DNA from: Vreelandella maris
Lineage (GTDB): Bacteria; Pseudomonadota; Gammaproteobacteria; Pseudomonadales; Halomonadaceae
Length of the DNA stretch: 64,000 nucleotides
Direction: 5' to 3'
Assembly (NCBI RefSeq): GCF_013371085.1
Contig: NZ_JABWCV010000003.1
Span: forward strand, 124,001-188,000
The notes under the pieces: model-generated
What the model saw: only the letters and a program-made list of their open reading frames with translations
The model's database searches: none
Told to the model about the DNA's origin: nothing
Program-made: the position numbers and the translations under genes
Shown: positions 36,198 through 44,799 of the stretch, piece after piece
How positions within the stretch are numbered: the first letter of the stretch is position 1
How the letters are laid out: each line of letters opens with the position of its first letter

Positions 36198-36537
36198 GAT
36201 TTTTCTCCAATGCTGTATGAATAAGAATGCTGACCAGCTTAGCAAGCGCATTTCTATCAGCTTTTATTAAGTTTGCCCGCTCACCTTTACCAAACATCGT
36301 TAGCAAATACATTGGGAGTCGTTGGTCATGGTAGTAGTAAATGATGCGCACACCACCACTCTTTCCTTTATTACCTCTGCTCCAACGAAGCTTACGAATC
36401 CCACCTGTACCCTCCATCACATCGCCAGCCAGCGGGTGCTCGGCAAGATAGTCGATGACAGGCTTGCGCTCAAAATCAGTGAGTAGTGCATCTGCCCGCT
36501 TAATGTATTCTGGAAGCTCAGTGATTGTAGTCAGCAT
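36190..36537 (-). CDS. RelE/HigB-family toxin
   Basis: This 115-residue protein has the pattern YLAEHPLAGDVMEGTGGIRKLRWSRGNKGKSGGVRIIYYYHDQRLPMYLLTMFGKGERANLIKADRNALAKLV. This is the HigB-2/RelE-like mRNA interferase family, with basic residues in RKLRWSRGNKGKSGG and the catalytic-strand RIIYYY. It is expected to cut mRNA at the ribosome when free of antitoxin. It looks intact. The operon with the antitoxin is flanked by a terminator and lies between gntR and the NCS1 genes. Confidence 0.88.
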   Translation of the reverse strand: MLTTITELPEYIKRADALLTDFERKPVIDYLAEHPLAGDVMEGTGGIRKLRWSRGNKGKSGGVRIIYYYHDQRLPMYLLTMFGKGERANLIKADRNALAKLVSILIHTALEKNHG

Positions 36538-36627
36538 ATTGAATAGAGTAATCCAATGGATGACTTAGGGCAAGCTATTAGACATGGATCAATGTTTGCT
36601 CATACGCATGCTGTATTACTAACAAGA

Positions 36628-36670
36628 AAAGCGCCATCGGTTGTGTGCCGATGGCGAAAGTTTTATTTTA
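36628..36670. terminator. Terminator after the NCS1 permease genes
   Basis: A perfect 9-bp stem CGCCATCGG (36632-36640) with CCGATGGCG (36648-36656) has a 7-base loop. On the minus strand it is followed by CTTTTCTTG, suited to ending the permease operon. On the plus strand AAAGTTTTATTTT follows, so it may act both ways. Confidence 0.75.
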
Positions 36671-36696
36671 AATCAGTCAGTTACATTTTTACCGAC

Positions 36697-38175
36697 TTAG
36701 CTAACCTTCTGCTCAGCCAACGCAGGCGAAGCCTTAAACTGGCGCATCAAACCGTAGTAGAACAGCCCACCCAATCCTGCACCAATCAGCCAGCCGTAGC
36801 CGCCAAGTGCGGATAGCGCGGGTACTAACACGGTGGAAAGCGAGAACAGCGCCGCCACGCCAAAGGCAATAAGCGCGCGGGTGTTCCAGCCGTTGACGTA
36901 GTAGTAGGCGCTGCCCGGTGCTGATGAGAAGAGCTCCTGCATGTTTAAGTGCTGGCGCTTAATCAGGTAGTAGTCGACCACGATAATGCCGTAGAAGGGC
37001 GCGACGATGGCCCCTAGCGCATTTACAAAGCCGGGAACGCCAATCTGGCTGATGACCGAAAGCCATAGCGCGCCGACAAAGAACGCGATGACCGCGGTAA
37101 TCAGGCCACCCATCTTAAAGCTGATTTTGCTGGGAAACAGGTTGGCCAGGTCGTAGGCGGGGGGAATGAAGTTGGCGACCAGATTAATGCCCACCGTGGC
37201 GGCAAAGAAGGTGAGGGCGGCAATAATCGTCAGCGGCAATGAATCCACTCGCTCAACGATATCAGCGGGGTTGGTCAGCGCTTCGCCAAACAGTACCAGG
37301 GTACCGGCGGTAATAATCAGCGCGATAAACGAGAAGAACGCCACGTTAAGCGGCAAGCCCAGCAGGTTACCCAGCTTCATCTGGCGTTCGGTTTTCACAA
37401 AGCGGGTGAAGTCGCCGAAGTTAATCACAACCGCTGCAAAATACGCCACCATGGTGCCCACAATCGCCATAAAGGCGGCGATTGAGCTGCCGCTGGTTTC
37501 ACTTCCACCGCTAAAAATGGTGCCAATGGCAGGAATCAGCTCACTTCCCGCCTGATACCAGACAATGATCATCAGCACCAACATCACCACGTAAACCAAC
37601 GGGCCCGCCCAGTTCAGGAAGTGCTTAATGCGCTCGATGCCTTGCCAGAAAATCGCGATTTGAAACAGCCACACAATCACAAACGACACCCAGGCCACGC
37701 CGGAAAGCCCCAGGAAGGTGCTGCCGCTGCCTGCGCCCACAAAGGCGGTAATGAGAAGGGTGACAGCGGTGGAGGCAAAGTAGGTCTGCACGCCGTACCA
37801 GAAAATCCCCACGATGGCGCGCAGCATCGCGGGCAGGTTTGCGCCGCGGACGCCCATGCTGGCGCGCACCATGACGGGGAAAGGAATGCCGTATTTAACG
37901 CTGGGCTTACCGGTGAGGTTGACCAGAAACATCACGATCACGCCCGCCAGAATAATCGCCGCCATCACCGCCCAGCCGTTCAGGCCGTAGCTTAAAAACA
38001 GCGAGGCGGCGAGGGTGTAACCAAACAGGCTCTGGATATCGTTAGACCAAACGTTAAATATCTCAAACGCGCCCCAGTTACGATCCTGGGGTTTAAGCGG
38101 CGCGAGATCCTCGTTATAGAGCGTGGGATCAATGTGCTTAATATCCAGGTCACTAACGTCGTTACTCTCTTTCAT
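36697..38175 (-). CDS. NCS1-family nucleobase/allantoin permease
   Basis: This 492-residue protein has about 12 membrane helices. LYNEDLAPLKPQDRNWGAFEIFNVWSNDIQSLFGYTLAASLF is the NCS1 N-terminus, and VKYGIPFPVMVRASMGVRGANLPAMLRAIVGIFWYGVQT holds substrate-site residues seen in Mhp1 and PucI. Sodium- or proton-coupled import of allantoin, hydantoin or a purine base is expected. Context with allantoinase and the racemase favours allantoin. It starts 29 bases after the second NCS1 gene. Confidence 0.87.
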   Translation of the reverse strand: MKESNDVSDLDIKHIDPTLYNEDLAPLKPQDRNWGAFEIFNVWSNDIQSLFGYTLAASLFLSYGLNGWAVMAAIILAGVIVMFLVNLTGKPSVKYGIPFPVMVRASMGVRGANLPAMLRAIVGIFWYGVQTYFASTAVTLLITAFVGAGSGSTFLGLSGVAWVSFVIVWLFQIAIFWQGIERIKHFLNWAGPLVYVVMLVLMIIVWYQAGSELIPAIGTIFSGGSETSGSSIAAFMAIVGTMVAYFAAVVINFGDFTRFVKTERQMKLGNLLGLPLNVAFFSFIALIITAGTLVLFGEALTNPADIVERVDSLPLTIIAALTFFAATVGINLVANFIPPAYDLANLFPSKISFKMGGLITAVIAFFVGALWLSVISQIGVPGFVNALGAIVAPFYGIIVVDYYLIKRQHLNMQELFSSAPGSAYYYVNGWNTRALIAFGVAALFSLSTVLVPALSALGGYGWLIGAGLGGLFYYGLMRQFKASPALAEQKVS

Positions 38176-38204
38176 CTTATTAGCTCTTCGGTTGGCAAAT
38201 GGAG

Positions 38205-39563
38205 TTACTGACTAAAGCGCTGGCAGGGAGCCCAGTACTTCATCAACAGATAGTAGGTAACACCGGCGGGGATCAGGCTGGCGTACCACGAGATCGCCGA
38301 GAAAGAGAGCGCCGCCACAATACCCACCGCCGTGGCGATGAAAGCGGCCAAGTTAATACCCTGATAAGGTCCGTTAACGTCATACAGTTTGTCGATATCC
38401 AGCGTGCGACGACGAATCACATAATAATCGACCACCAGAATGGCGAAGATGGGGCCTAGGAAAGCAGAGTAAGTTTGTACAAACAGCTGGAGACCTGCTG
38501 CAGAGCCCGGCTGAACCAGCTTCCAGGGGAAAGTGGCGAAGGCCAGCAGCCCGACGATGACGGTGGCGACCGAGAACTTGATCTTGAAGATGTCCATCAG
38601 CACATAGGTCGGCGGTACCACGTTGTTAAGGACGTTGGTGGTGACCTGGGCAAAGGCGATGAATAGCAGGGTGGTCATTAACAGCGGAGTGTTATCAACG
38701 GCGTTGGCAAACACCTGGATAGGGTCGGCGGTGCCGGTAGCTTGCGAGACCATATAGCCGATCAAACCCATAAACAGCGTGCAGGGCAGAATCGACATGG
38801 CGTAGATGGTGGTCAGCAGGCTCTGGGCGGTGCCCTTTTTATGCTCGCGGGAGTAGTCGCTGACGTTGAGCATCATGGTGCTGTAGATGCCCAGGAACAG
38901 CATGGTCGCGCCCCAGAACGGCATGCCCCAGGAGCCTTCCATGGTGAGCAGACTGGCGGAAAGCTCATCGCCATAGCGTTGCACCGTGGCGTAAAACATA
39001 TACACCAGTGAGGCGAGGATAAAGGCGCTGCCGATATTCTCTAACCATTTGATGCCCTGGAAACCCATCACGGACAGGCCAATTTGCAGAAACTGGAAGG
39101 TAATGAAGTAGAAGATCAGGTTGTCGAAACCGAACAGGGTGGCCGACACCATATTGAGCGCCCCGGCACCAATCCAGCTTTGAAAGCCGTACCACACTAC
39201 CGCCGGTACCGCGCGCACCAAGCCCGGCAAGCGCGTACCCGTAAAACCAAACGCGCTGCGCGCCTGCACCATAAACGGAATACCGTACTTATAGCCTGCC
39301 GCCCCGTTAATGGCGAGGGCTATGCCGATCACAAAGCAGCCGATGGCAATCGCCAGGGTGGCTTGTAACAGGTTCAGGGTGCCGACCACGCTGGAGCCCA
39401 TGGCAAAGGTGCCGATGGAAACGCAGCCGCCGAACCACGCGAGAAAGTAGGAGCCGCGCCCCATAATCCGGGTCTGTTGAGGGGCCAGGCTTTCTGCCCC
39501 GAGTGCTTTTGATCCAGCATCGGATCGTTCTTCTGACGCAAGAGCCGAGGGTGAAGCGCTCAT
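38205..39563 (-). CDS. NCS1-family purine/cytosine permease
   Basis: This 452-residue protein has about 12 membrane helices. GCFVIGIALAINGAAGYKYGIPFMVQARSAFGFTGTRLPGLVRAVPAVVWYGFQSWIGAGAL is the NCS1 substrate region. It is closer in style to CodB-type or uridine/allantoin NCS1 carriers than to its neighbour at 36697, and the two are clearly not recent duplicates. The long polar N-terminus (about 35 residues) is unremarkable. It is first of the two-permease unit. A duplicated TTGAGTAC (39602-39618) lies upstream. Confidence 0.85.
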   Translation of the reverse strand: MSASPSALASEERSDAGSKALGAESLAPQQTRIMGRGSYFLAWFGGCVSIGTFAMGSSVVGTLNLLQATLAIAIGCFVIGIALAINGAAGYKYGIPFMVQARSAFGFTGTRLPGLVRAVPAVVWYGFQSWIGAGALNMVSATLFGFDNLIFYFITFQFLQIGLSVMGFQGIKWLENIGSAFILASLVYMFYATVQRYGDELSASLLTMEGSWGMPFWGATMLFLGIYSTMMLNVSDYSREHKKGTAQSLLTTIYAMSILPCTLFMGLIGYMVSQATGTADPIQVFANAVDNTPLLMTTLLFIAFAQVTTNVLNNVVPPTYVLMDIFKIKFSVATVIVGLLAFATFPWKLVQPGSAAGLQLFVQTYSAFLGPIFAILVVDYYVIRRRTLDIDKLYDVNGPYQGINLAAFIATAVGIVAALSFSAISWYASLIPAGVTYYLLMKYWAPCQRFSQ

Positions 39564-39723
39564 GATGTCGTCCTCGCAAGATTATCGGTTTTATTGGCAG
39601 CTTGAGTACGTTGAGTACCCAAGCAACGCTTGCGGCGTGGCGTGCTAATGGACGTTACTGTTTTTAATCGAGTTTATTTTTTAAGTTATTGTTATTTAAA
39701 TTTATTTTGTTAGTGCTAAATGG

Positions 39724-40479
39724 TTAAGGCTTTAGCGGTAGATCAAGATCAGAAAGCTCGGAAAACTTACCGGTGAAGGCTTTGGGGCGTGGGTAGGCAA
39801 GGTCGCCATGTTTACTGGTATACAGCCCTAAACTGACCAGTGACTCCGCCAGTTTCAGCGCTGCGGTGACACCTTCTACTACCGGCAGGCCCACTTCGCG
39901 GCTAATTTGCTGGGTCAAATTGGCCATGCCGCCGCAGCCTAAAACGATAGCGCCAATGCCATCTTCATCCCGGGCGCGGCAGCACTCTTCAACAATGCGC
40001 GTAAACGCCGCGTCAGGGTGATGCTCAAGATCCAACACGGGGATTTCAGCGGCGCGTATACGACGGCAGTGGTGACTAAAGCCGTACTGTTGAAGCAGAT
40101 GCTCGGCGATAATGCCGGTGCGGCCCAGGGTCGTGACGATGGAAAAGCGGGTGCTTACCAGAGTGGCCAGATGAAATGCTGCTTCGGCAATCCCAATTAC
40201 CGGCGCACGGGTCAGTTCTCGTGCGGCAAGCAAGCCAGGGTCGCCAAAACAGGCCACTATATAGGCATCAATGCCGCCTTCGCGCTCGCCCTTGAGGACT
40301 TCTTCGGCCACCCCTACCGCACTGATCACTTCGTCGAAATGGCTCTCGATTGAAACCGGGCCAGCATCCGGCTGTGAAGCGCTCACCGTGGTGCCAGCGC
40401 CTGCCTGTTGCTGTGCTGCCTGATGAATAGCAGCGGTCATGGACGCCGTGGTATTAGGATTGATAATTCGTATATGCAC
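39724..40479 (-). CDS. Asp/Glu/hydantoin racemase family, probable allantoin racemase
   Basis: This protein has 251 residues from the GTG at 40479, giving VHIRIINPNTT, the usual N-terminus of hydantoin/allantoin racemases. A start at 40524 would run through an operator palindrome and is rejected. The two catalytic cysteines are in VACFGDPG and VLGCGGMAN. HpxA of Klebsiella, of similar length, interconverts (R)- and (S)-allantoin. The position beside allantoinase and NCS1 carriers supports allantoin as substrate; a hydantoin role is the alternative. Confidence 0.85.
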   Translation of the reverse strand: MHIRIINPNTTASMTAAIHQAAQQQAGAGTTVSASQPDAGPVSIESHFDEVISAVGVAEEVLKGEREGGIDAYIVACFGDPGLLAARELTRAPVIGIAEAAFHLATLVSTRFSIVTTLGRTGIIAEHLLQQYGFSHHCRRIRAAEIPVLDLEHHPDAAFTRIVEECCRARDEDGIGAIVLGCGGMANLTQQISREVGLPVVEGVTAALKLAESLVSLGLYTSKHGDLAYPRPKAFTGKFSELSDLDLPLKP

Positions 40480-40514
40480 GTTAAGCGTTCCGTATGTAAA
40501 CAATATGACTTTTC

Positions 40515-40524
40515 TTGTATACAA
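40515..40524. promoter_or_regulatory. TTGTATACAA operator upstream of the racemase
   Basis: A perfect 10-bp palindrome TTGTATACAA lies 36 bases before the racemase GTG start. It shares the TGTATACA core found at 32642, 33299 and 40707. Confidence 0.6.
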
Positions 40525-40706
40525 AAATAGGGCGGTTTCTAGCGAGACGCAAGGGTCTAGGCGCCAATAAGCGACAAAAATGCTAGCCTAAAAGTTTGAC
40601 CAATTGTTCAGGATTCAAAGGTTTAACGACGTTTAAACTGAGAAACGCTATTAGTGTCAGAGGATTAGCGGCAAGCTGCGTTGCGGTACGCTATTAATGC
40701 CGCTAT

Positions 40707-40718
40707 TTTGTATACAAA
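40707..40718. promoter_or_regulatory. TTTGTATACAAA operator upstream of puuE
   Basis: This perfect 12-bp palindrome is the longest copy of the shared TGTATACA motif. It lies 81 bases before puuE in the gap between the racemase and the puuE-allE-allA operon. Confidence 0.62.
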
Positions 40719-40798
40719 TAATTAGTTGCCGCACTGGCATTGCTCATCGAATAGAAGCTAACCAGTGTTGGTCAGAAATATGACCGAAGGAGATAACG

Positions 40799-41737
40799 AT
40801 GTCGTCCTCATCCATGGTGCATTACCCCCGTGATTTGATCGGTTACGGACGCAACCCGCCTCACGCCAATTGGCCCAATAAAGCCAAAATTGCCGTCCAG
40901 TTCGTGCTTAATTACGAAGAAGGCGGCGAAAATAGCGTGCTGCACGGCGATGCAGGCTCGGAGCAGTTTCTGTCGGAAATCATCGGTGCACCGGCTTATC
41001 CAGATCGCCACTTGAGTATGGAGTCTATTTACGAATATGGCTCCCGCGCCGGGGTGTGGCGCATTTTGCGCGAGTTTGAGAAACGCGACCTACCGCTCAC
41101 CGTGTTTGGCGTTGCCATGGCGCTGGAGCGCAACCCGGATGTGGCGCTTGCATTTAAAGAGCTGGGCCACGAGATTGCCTGCCACGGCTACCGCTGGATT
41201 CACTATCAGGAAGTGCCCGAGCATGTTGAGCGGGAGCATCTACAGCAGGCCATGGAAATTTTTCAGCGTCTTTACGGTGAGAAGCCACAAGGCTGGTACA
41301 CCGGCCGCGATAGCCCTAATACCCGACGGCTAGTACTGGACGAAGGCGGTTTCCTTTACGATAGCGACTACTACGGCGACGACTTGCCTTTTTGGACGCA
41401 GGTGACCGATAGTCAGGGCAGTGACCACAACCATCTGATTGTGCCCTACACGTTGGACAGCAACGATATGCGCTTTGCCGCACCGCAAGGTTTCAACACC
41501 GCGGATCACTTCTTTACCTACCTGCGCGATGCCTTTGATGTACTTTACGCAGAAGGGGAAGAGGCGCCGAAAATGCTCTCGGTGGGCATGCACTGTCGTT
41601 TGTTGGGGCGCCCGGGGCGTTTTCGCGCGCTGCAGCGCTTTTTGGATTATATCGAAACCCACGACCGCGTTTGGGTGGCCCGCCGGGTCGATATCGCCCG
41701 TCATTGGGCAGAGCACCACCCGGCGCCAACCCATTGA
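40799..41737 (+). CDS. puuE: Allantoinase PuuE (polysaccharide-deacetylase fold)
   Basis: This 312-residue protein follows a strong AAGGAG ribosome site. YPRDLIGYGRNPPHANWPNKAKIAVQFVLNYEEGGE is the PuuE N-terminus. LGHEIACHGYRWIHYQEV holds the NodB-type motif, and WYTGRDSPNTRRLV and MLSVGMHCRLLGRPGRF are conserved. PuuE hydrolyses (S)-allantoin to allantoate without a dinuclear metal centre of the usual allantoinase type. allE starts 12 bases later, so puuE, allE and allA form one operon. Confidence 0.94.
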   Translation: MSSSSMVHYPRDLIGYGRNPPHANWPNKAKIAVQFVLNYEEGGENSVLHGDAGSEQFLSEIIGAPAYPDRHLSMESIYEYGSRAGVWRILREFEKRDLPLTVFGVAMALERNPDVALAFKELGHEIACHGYRWIHYQEVPEHVEREHLQQAMEIFQRLYGEKPQGWYTGRDSPNTRRLVLDEGGFLYDSDYYGDDLPFWTQVTDSQGSDHNHLIVPYTLDSNDMRFAAPQGFNTADHFFTYLRDAFDVLYAEGEEAPKMLSVGMHCRLLGRPGRFRALQRFLDYIETHDRVWVARRVDIARHWAEHHPAPTH

Positions 41738-41748
41738 AAGGCAAAATA

Positions 41749-42582
41749 ATGAAACAACCTACTTACTACGCCCCCACCGGCGGGCACCCGCCGCAAACCC
41801 AAATAACCGCTGACCGTGCTGTATTTACTGAAGCCTATGCGCTGATTCCTAAAGGCGTGATGCGCGATATCGTCACCAGCAACCTGCCGTTTTGGGAAAG
41901 CACCCGGCTGTGGGTGCTGGCGCGGCCGCTGTCGGGGTTTGCGGAAACGTTCTCCCAGTACATTATGGAAGTCCAGCCCCAGGGCGGTAGCGATAAGCCC
42001 GAGCCAGACCCCCAGGCGGAAGGCGTGCTGTTTATTGTTGAAGGTGAGTTAACGCTTACTTTATCGGGCGAGCGCTACGTTATGCAGCCCGGCGGCTATG
42101 CGTTTATTCCTCCTGGTAGTAACTGGCAGGTGCGAAACGAATCTAACGCGCCGGTGCGTTTCCACTGGGTACGCAAGGCGTATGAATTTGTGGAAGGGCT
42201 CGAGGTGCCACAAGCGTTTGTCACCAATGAGCAGGACATTGCTCCCATCGAAATGCCGGGCACAGAAGGGCGCTGGGCCACTACACGTTTTGTCGACCCT
42301 GCGGACGTTCGCCACGATATGCACGTCAATATCGTGACCTTTCAGCCCGGCGGCGTGATCCCCTTTGATGAAACCCATGTCATGGAGCATGGTTTATACG
42401 TGCTTGAAGGCAAGGCCGTTTATCACCTGAATCAAAATTGGGTAGAGGTAGAAGCCGGGGACTTCATGTGGCTACGCGCCTTCTGCCCCCAGGCCTGCTA
42501 CGCCGCTGGTCCAGGGCCATTTCGGTATCTGTTGTATAAAGATGTTAATCGCCATGCCTCTCTTCGCCTAAGTGCACACTAA
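41749..42582 (+). CDS. allE: (S)-ureidoglycine aminohydrolase AllE
   Basis: This protein has 277 residues from the ATG at 41749, with GAAAGG upstream; the frame is open further upstream but overlaps puuE. It is a bicupin: cupin 1 has FIVEGELTLTLSGERYVMQPGGYAFIPPGSNW, and cupin 2 has TFQPGGVIPFDETHVMEHGLYVLEGKAVYHLN with manganese-ligand Glu/His residues. It converts (S)-ureidoglycine to (S)-ureidoglycolate with release of ammonia. The substrate comes from allantoate amidohydrolase (AllC), whose gene is not in this window. Confidence 0.94.
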   Translation: MKQPTYYAPTGGHPPQTQITADRAVFTEAYALIPKGVMRDIVTSNLPFWESTRLWVLARPLSGFAETFSQYIMEVQPQGGSDKPEPDPQAEGVLFIVEGELTLTLSGERYVMQPGGYAFIPPGSNWQVRNESNAPVRFHWVRKAYEFVEGLEVPQAFVTNEQDIAPIEMPGTEGRWATTRFVDPADVRHDMHVNIVTFQPGGVIPFDETHVMEHGLYVLEGKAVYHLNQNWVEVEAGDFMWLRAFCPQACYAAGPGPFRYLLYKDVNRHASLRLSAH

Positions 42583-42590
42583 AAAGGCGG

Positions 42591-42677
42591 GGGCAGGCCG
42601 GAGAGGAGGTCCTACGCCATGGATGGCGTAGGTAGCGCCCAAGGATGGGTTCACAGCGCCTCCTCGTAGGCCTGCCC
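42591..42677. repeat. Structured REP-like intergenic element between allE and allA
   Basis: Nested inverted repeats cover 87 bases: GGGCAGGCC (42591) with GGCCTGCCC (42669), GAGGAGG (42603) with CCTCCTC (42659), a perfect hairpin CCTACGCCAT-GG-ATGGCGTAGG (42611-42632), and a small CCC-AAGGAT-GGG hairpin (42638-42649). The RNA or DNA could fold as a three- or four-way junction. It resembles the dispersed extragenic palindromes of gammaproteobacteria; no second copy was noticed in this window. Confidence 0.65.
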
Positions 42678-42720
42678 TCGACTGAGGTATATCTTCAGGG
42701 CAGCTTTCAAGGAAAACTTT

Positions 42721-43209
42721 ATGCTAGAAATAAAAGCCGAGCCGCTAACGGCTGAAGCCTTCGCTCCTTTTGGCGATGTGATGGATGCACAAACCTCTGC
42801 GTCGTTTCCCATTAACGCCGGGCGTACCCAACGCCATCATGATCTGGCCAAGGTAGAAACCTTGGGCGAAAACGCCCGCACGCTGATTAATATCTTCGTG
42901 AGCCAGCCGATTACACTACCGCTGGAGCTAACGTTTCTAGAGCGTCACCCCCAGGGCAGCCAAGCGTTTATGCCGCTGCATCAGGAACGTTTTATCGTTG
43001 TAGTGGCGCCGCCCGGTGAACATATCAATCCTGACGAAGTGCGTGCTTTTGTGACCGATGGCCACCAAGGCGTGAATTACCGCGCAGGCACTTGGCACGC
43101 CATCCAGTCAGTGCTAGAACGTGAGGGCGAGTTCTTGGTGGTGGATCGGGGCGGCGATGGCAATAACTGCGATGAGTTTCCCCTGGCAATTACCGTTACG
43201 TTGGAATAA
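42721..43209 (+). CDS. allA: Ureidoglycolate lyase AllA
   Basis: This 162-residue protein has an AAGGA ribosome site. The family sequence includes EPLTAEAFAPFGDVMDA, FLERHPQGSQAFMPLHQERFIVVVAPPGE and NYRAGTWHAIQSVLEREGEFLVVDRGGDGNNCDEF. AllA splits ureidoglycolate to glyoxylate and urea, the last step of the pathway. The glyoxylate could meet the aminotransferase encoded at 22089. It is separated from allE by the structured element, which may adjust expression. Confidence 0.95.
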   Translation: MLEIKAEPLTAEAFAPFGDVMDAQTSASFPINAGRTQRHHDLAKVETLGENARTLINIFVSQPITLPLELTFLERHPQGSQAFMPLHQERFIVVVAPPGEHINPDEVRAFVTDGHQGVNYRAGTWHAIQSVLEREGEFLVVDRGGDGNNCDEFPLAITVTLE

Positions 43210-43314
43210 TACGTACATTTCGTGTTGCAGAGCTGTCATATAGAACGCGTTAAACTGATAAGCTAGTGTTATTAAACAAAGTCACTACACGCTCATTAGC
43301 ATGGTTGGAATATT

Positions 43315-44799
43315 ATGAACGCACTGCACTTCTCTACGATCCGTCGTACCAAAATTGTCGCCACCCTTGGACCTGCCAGCGACCGTGAAGGCGTATTGGA
43401 GGCCATGCTCAAGGCGGGTGTTGATGTGGTGCGTCTTAATTTCTCTCACGGTACCGCCGATGATCACCGCCGCCGGTTAACCGAGGTGCGTGAAATTGCC
43501 GCCAAACTGGGCCGCAGCGTAGCGGCTCTAGGCGACCTCCAAGGTCCCAAGATCCGCATTGCGCGGTTTAGAGATGGCGCCGTGGTGCTTAAAGAAGGCC
43601 AGCCGTTCATTCTCGATATGGAGCTCGACGGGGATGCGGGCGATATTCATCAGGTGGGCTGTGACTACAAAACCTTGTCACAAGACGTGGCCGCCGGTGA
43701 CCGCCTTCTGTTAGATGACGGACGTTTGGTGCTGGATGTGGCCCGCGTCGACGGCCAACAGGTGCATACCACTGTGGTTGTGGGCGGCAAGCTCTCCAAC
43801 CATAAAGGCATCAACAAGCAGGGCGGCGGCCTCTCCGCCCCGGCGTTGACAGAGAAAGACAAAGAAGACCTCAAAACCGCTGTTGATATTGGCGTCGACT
43901 ATCTCGCGATTTCCTTCCCTCGTCATGCCGAAGATATGCTGGAAGCACGCCGTTTACTGGGCGAAGCGGGTAAGGACATTGGCCTGGTCGCCAAGGTCGA
44001 GCGCGCTGAAGCGGTCGCTGATGACGCCACCCTGGACGGCATTATCGAAGCTTCCGAAGCGGTCATGGTGGCACGCGGTGATTTAGGCGTAGAAATTGGC
44101 GATGCCAAGTTGGTTGGCGTTCAGAAACGTATGATCAAGCGGGCGCGTTCTCTTAACCGTGCGGTGATTACCGCAACGCAGATGATGGAAAGCATGATTT
44201 CGGCGCCGCTACCCACTCGTGCCGAAGTGTTTGATGTGGCCAACGCGGTATTGGATGGCAGCGATGCGGTCATGCTCTCAGCGGAAACGGCGGCGGGCGA
44301 CTATCCGCTGGAAACCGTGGAAGCGATGTCACGAGTTTGCTTGGGCGCTGAGCGTGAAAAATCCGCCCAGGAGTCTGGTCACCGTATTCATGAAGGCTTT
44401 ACTCGCCCGGATGAAACCATCGCGCTTTCCGCTATGTATGCTGCGAACCATATGACTGGCATTACCGCGATTGCCTGCATGACATCGTCGGGCTATACGC
44501 CATTGATCGCGTCGCGCATTCGTTCCGGTCTGCCGATTGTGGGCTTGGCGCATAACCCTATCGCTCAGCGCCGTATGGCACTTTACCGTGGGGTCGTTTC
44601 GCTGCCGTTTGATACCTCTGATATGACACCCACCGAGCTAAACGACCGTGCGCTGGAACTGTTGGTGAAGACCGGTATCTCCAAAGCAGGCGATCACGTG
44701 ATCCTTACCCGCGGCGACCATATGAATGCTCATGGTGGTACCAATACCATGAAGGTGATGGAGATTACCGATCAGCATGCTGAGCCTAGCAACAGCTAA
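43315..44799 (+). CDS. pyk: Pyruvate kinase
   Basis: This 494-residue protein starts [32 protein letters not shown], the active-site LQGPKIRI, and [20 protein letters not shown] with MVARGDLG are diagnostic. ATQMMESMI and [17 protein letters not shown] complete the barrel. It converts phosphoenolpyruvate and ADP to pyruvate and ATP. Length fits a PykA-type enzyme. Its last 23 bases overlap the modA start, which is unusual for a central-metabolism gene. Confidence 0.96.
   Translation: MNALHFSTIRRTKIVATLGPASDREGVLEAMLKAGVDVVRLNFSHGTADDHRRRLTEVREIAAKLGRSVAALGDLQGPKIRIARFRDGAVVLKEGQPFILDMELDGDAGDIHQVGCDYKTLSQDVAAGDRLLLDDGRLVLDVARVDGQQVHTTVVVGGKLSNHKGINKQGGGLSAPALTEKDKEDLKTAVDIGVDYLAISFPRHAEDMLEARRLLGEAGKDIGLVAKVERAEAVADDATLDGIIEASEAVMVARGDLGVEIGDAKLVGVQKRMIKRARSLNRAVITATQMMESMISAPLPTRAEVFDVANAVLDGSDAVMLSAETAAGDYPLETVEAMSRVCLGAEREKSAQESGHRIHEGFTRPDETIALSAMYAANHMTGITAIACMTSSGYTPLIASRIRSGLPIVGLAHNPIAQRRMALYRGVVSLPFDTSDMTPTELNDRALELLVKTGISKAGDHVILTRGDHMNAHGGTNTMKVMEITDQHAEPSNS

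Noticed and set aside
39602..39618. TTGAGTAC repeated twice before the NCS1 genes as an operator
   Set aside because: The copies are short, in direct orientation 9 bases apart, and unrelated to the TGTATACA motif; evidence is too weak.
40480..40524. Upstream start of the racemase at 40524
   Set aside because: It would encode a tail unlike the family and would start within the TTGTATACAA operator; the GTG at 40479 gives the usual N-terminus.
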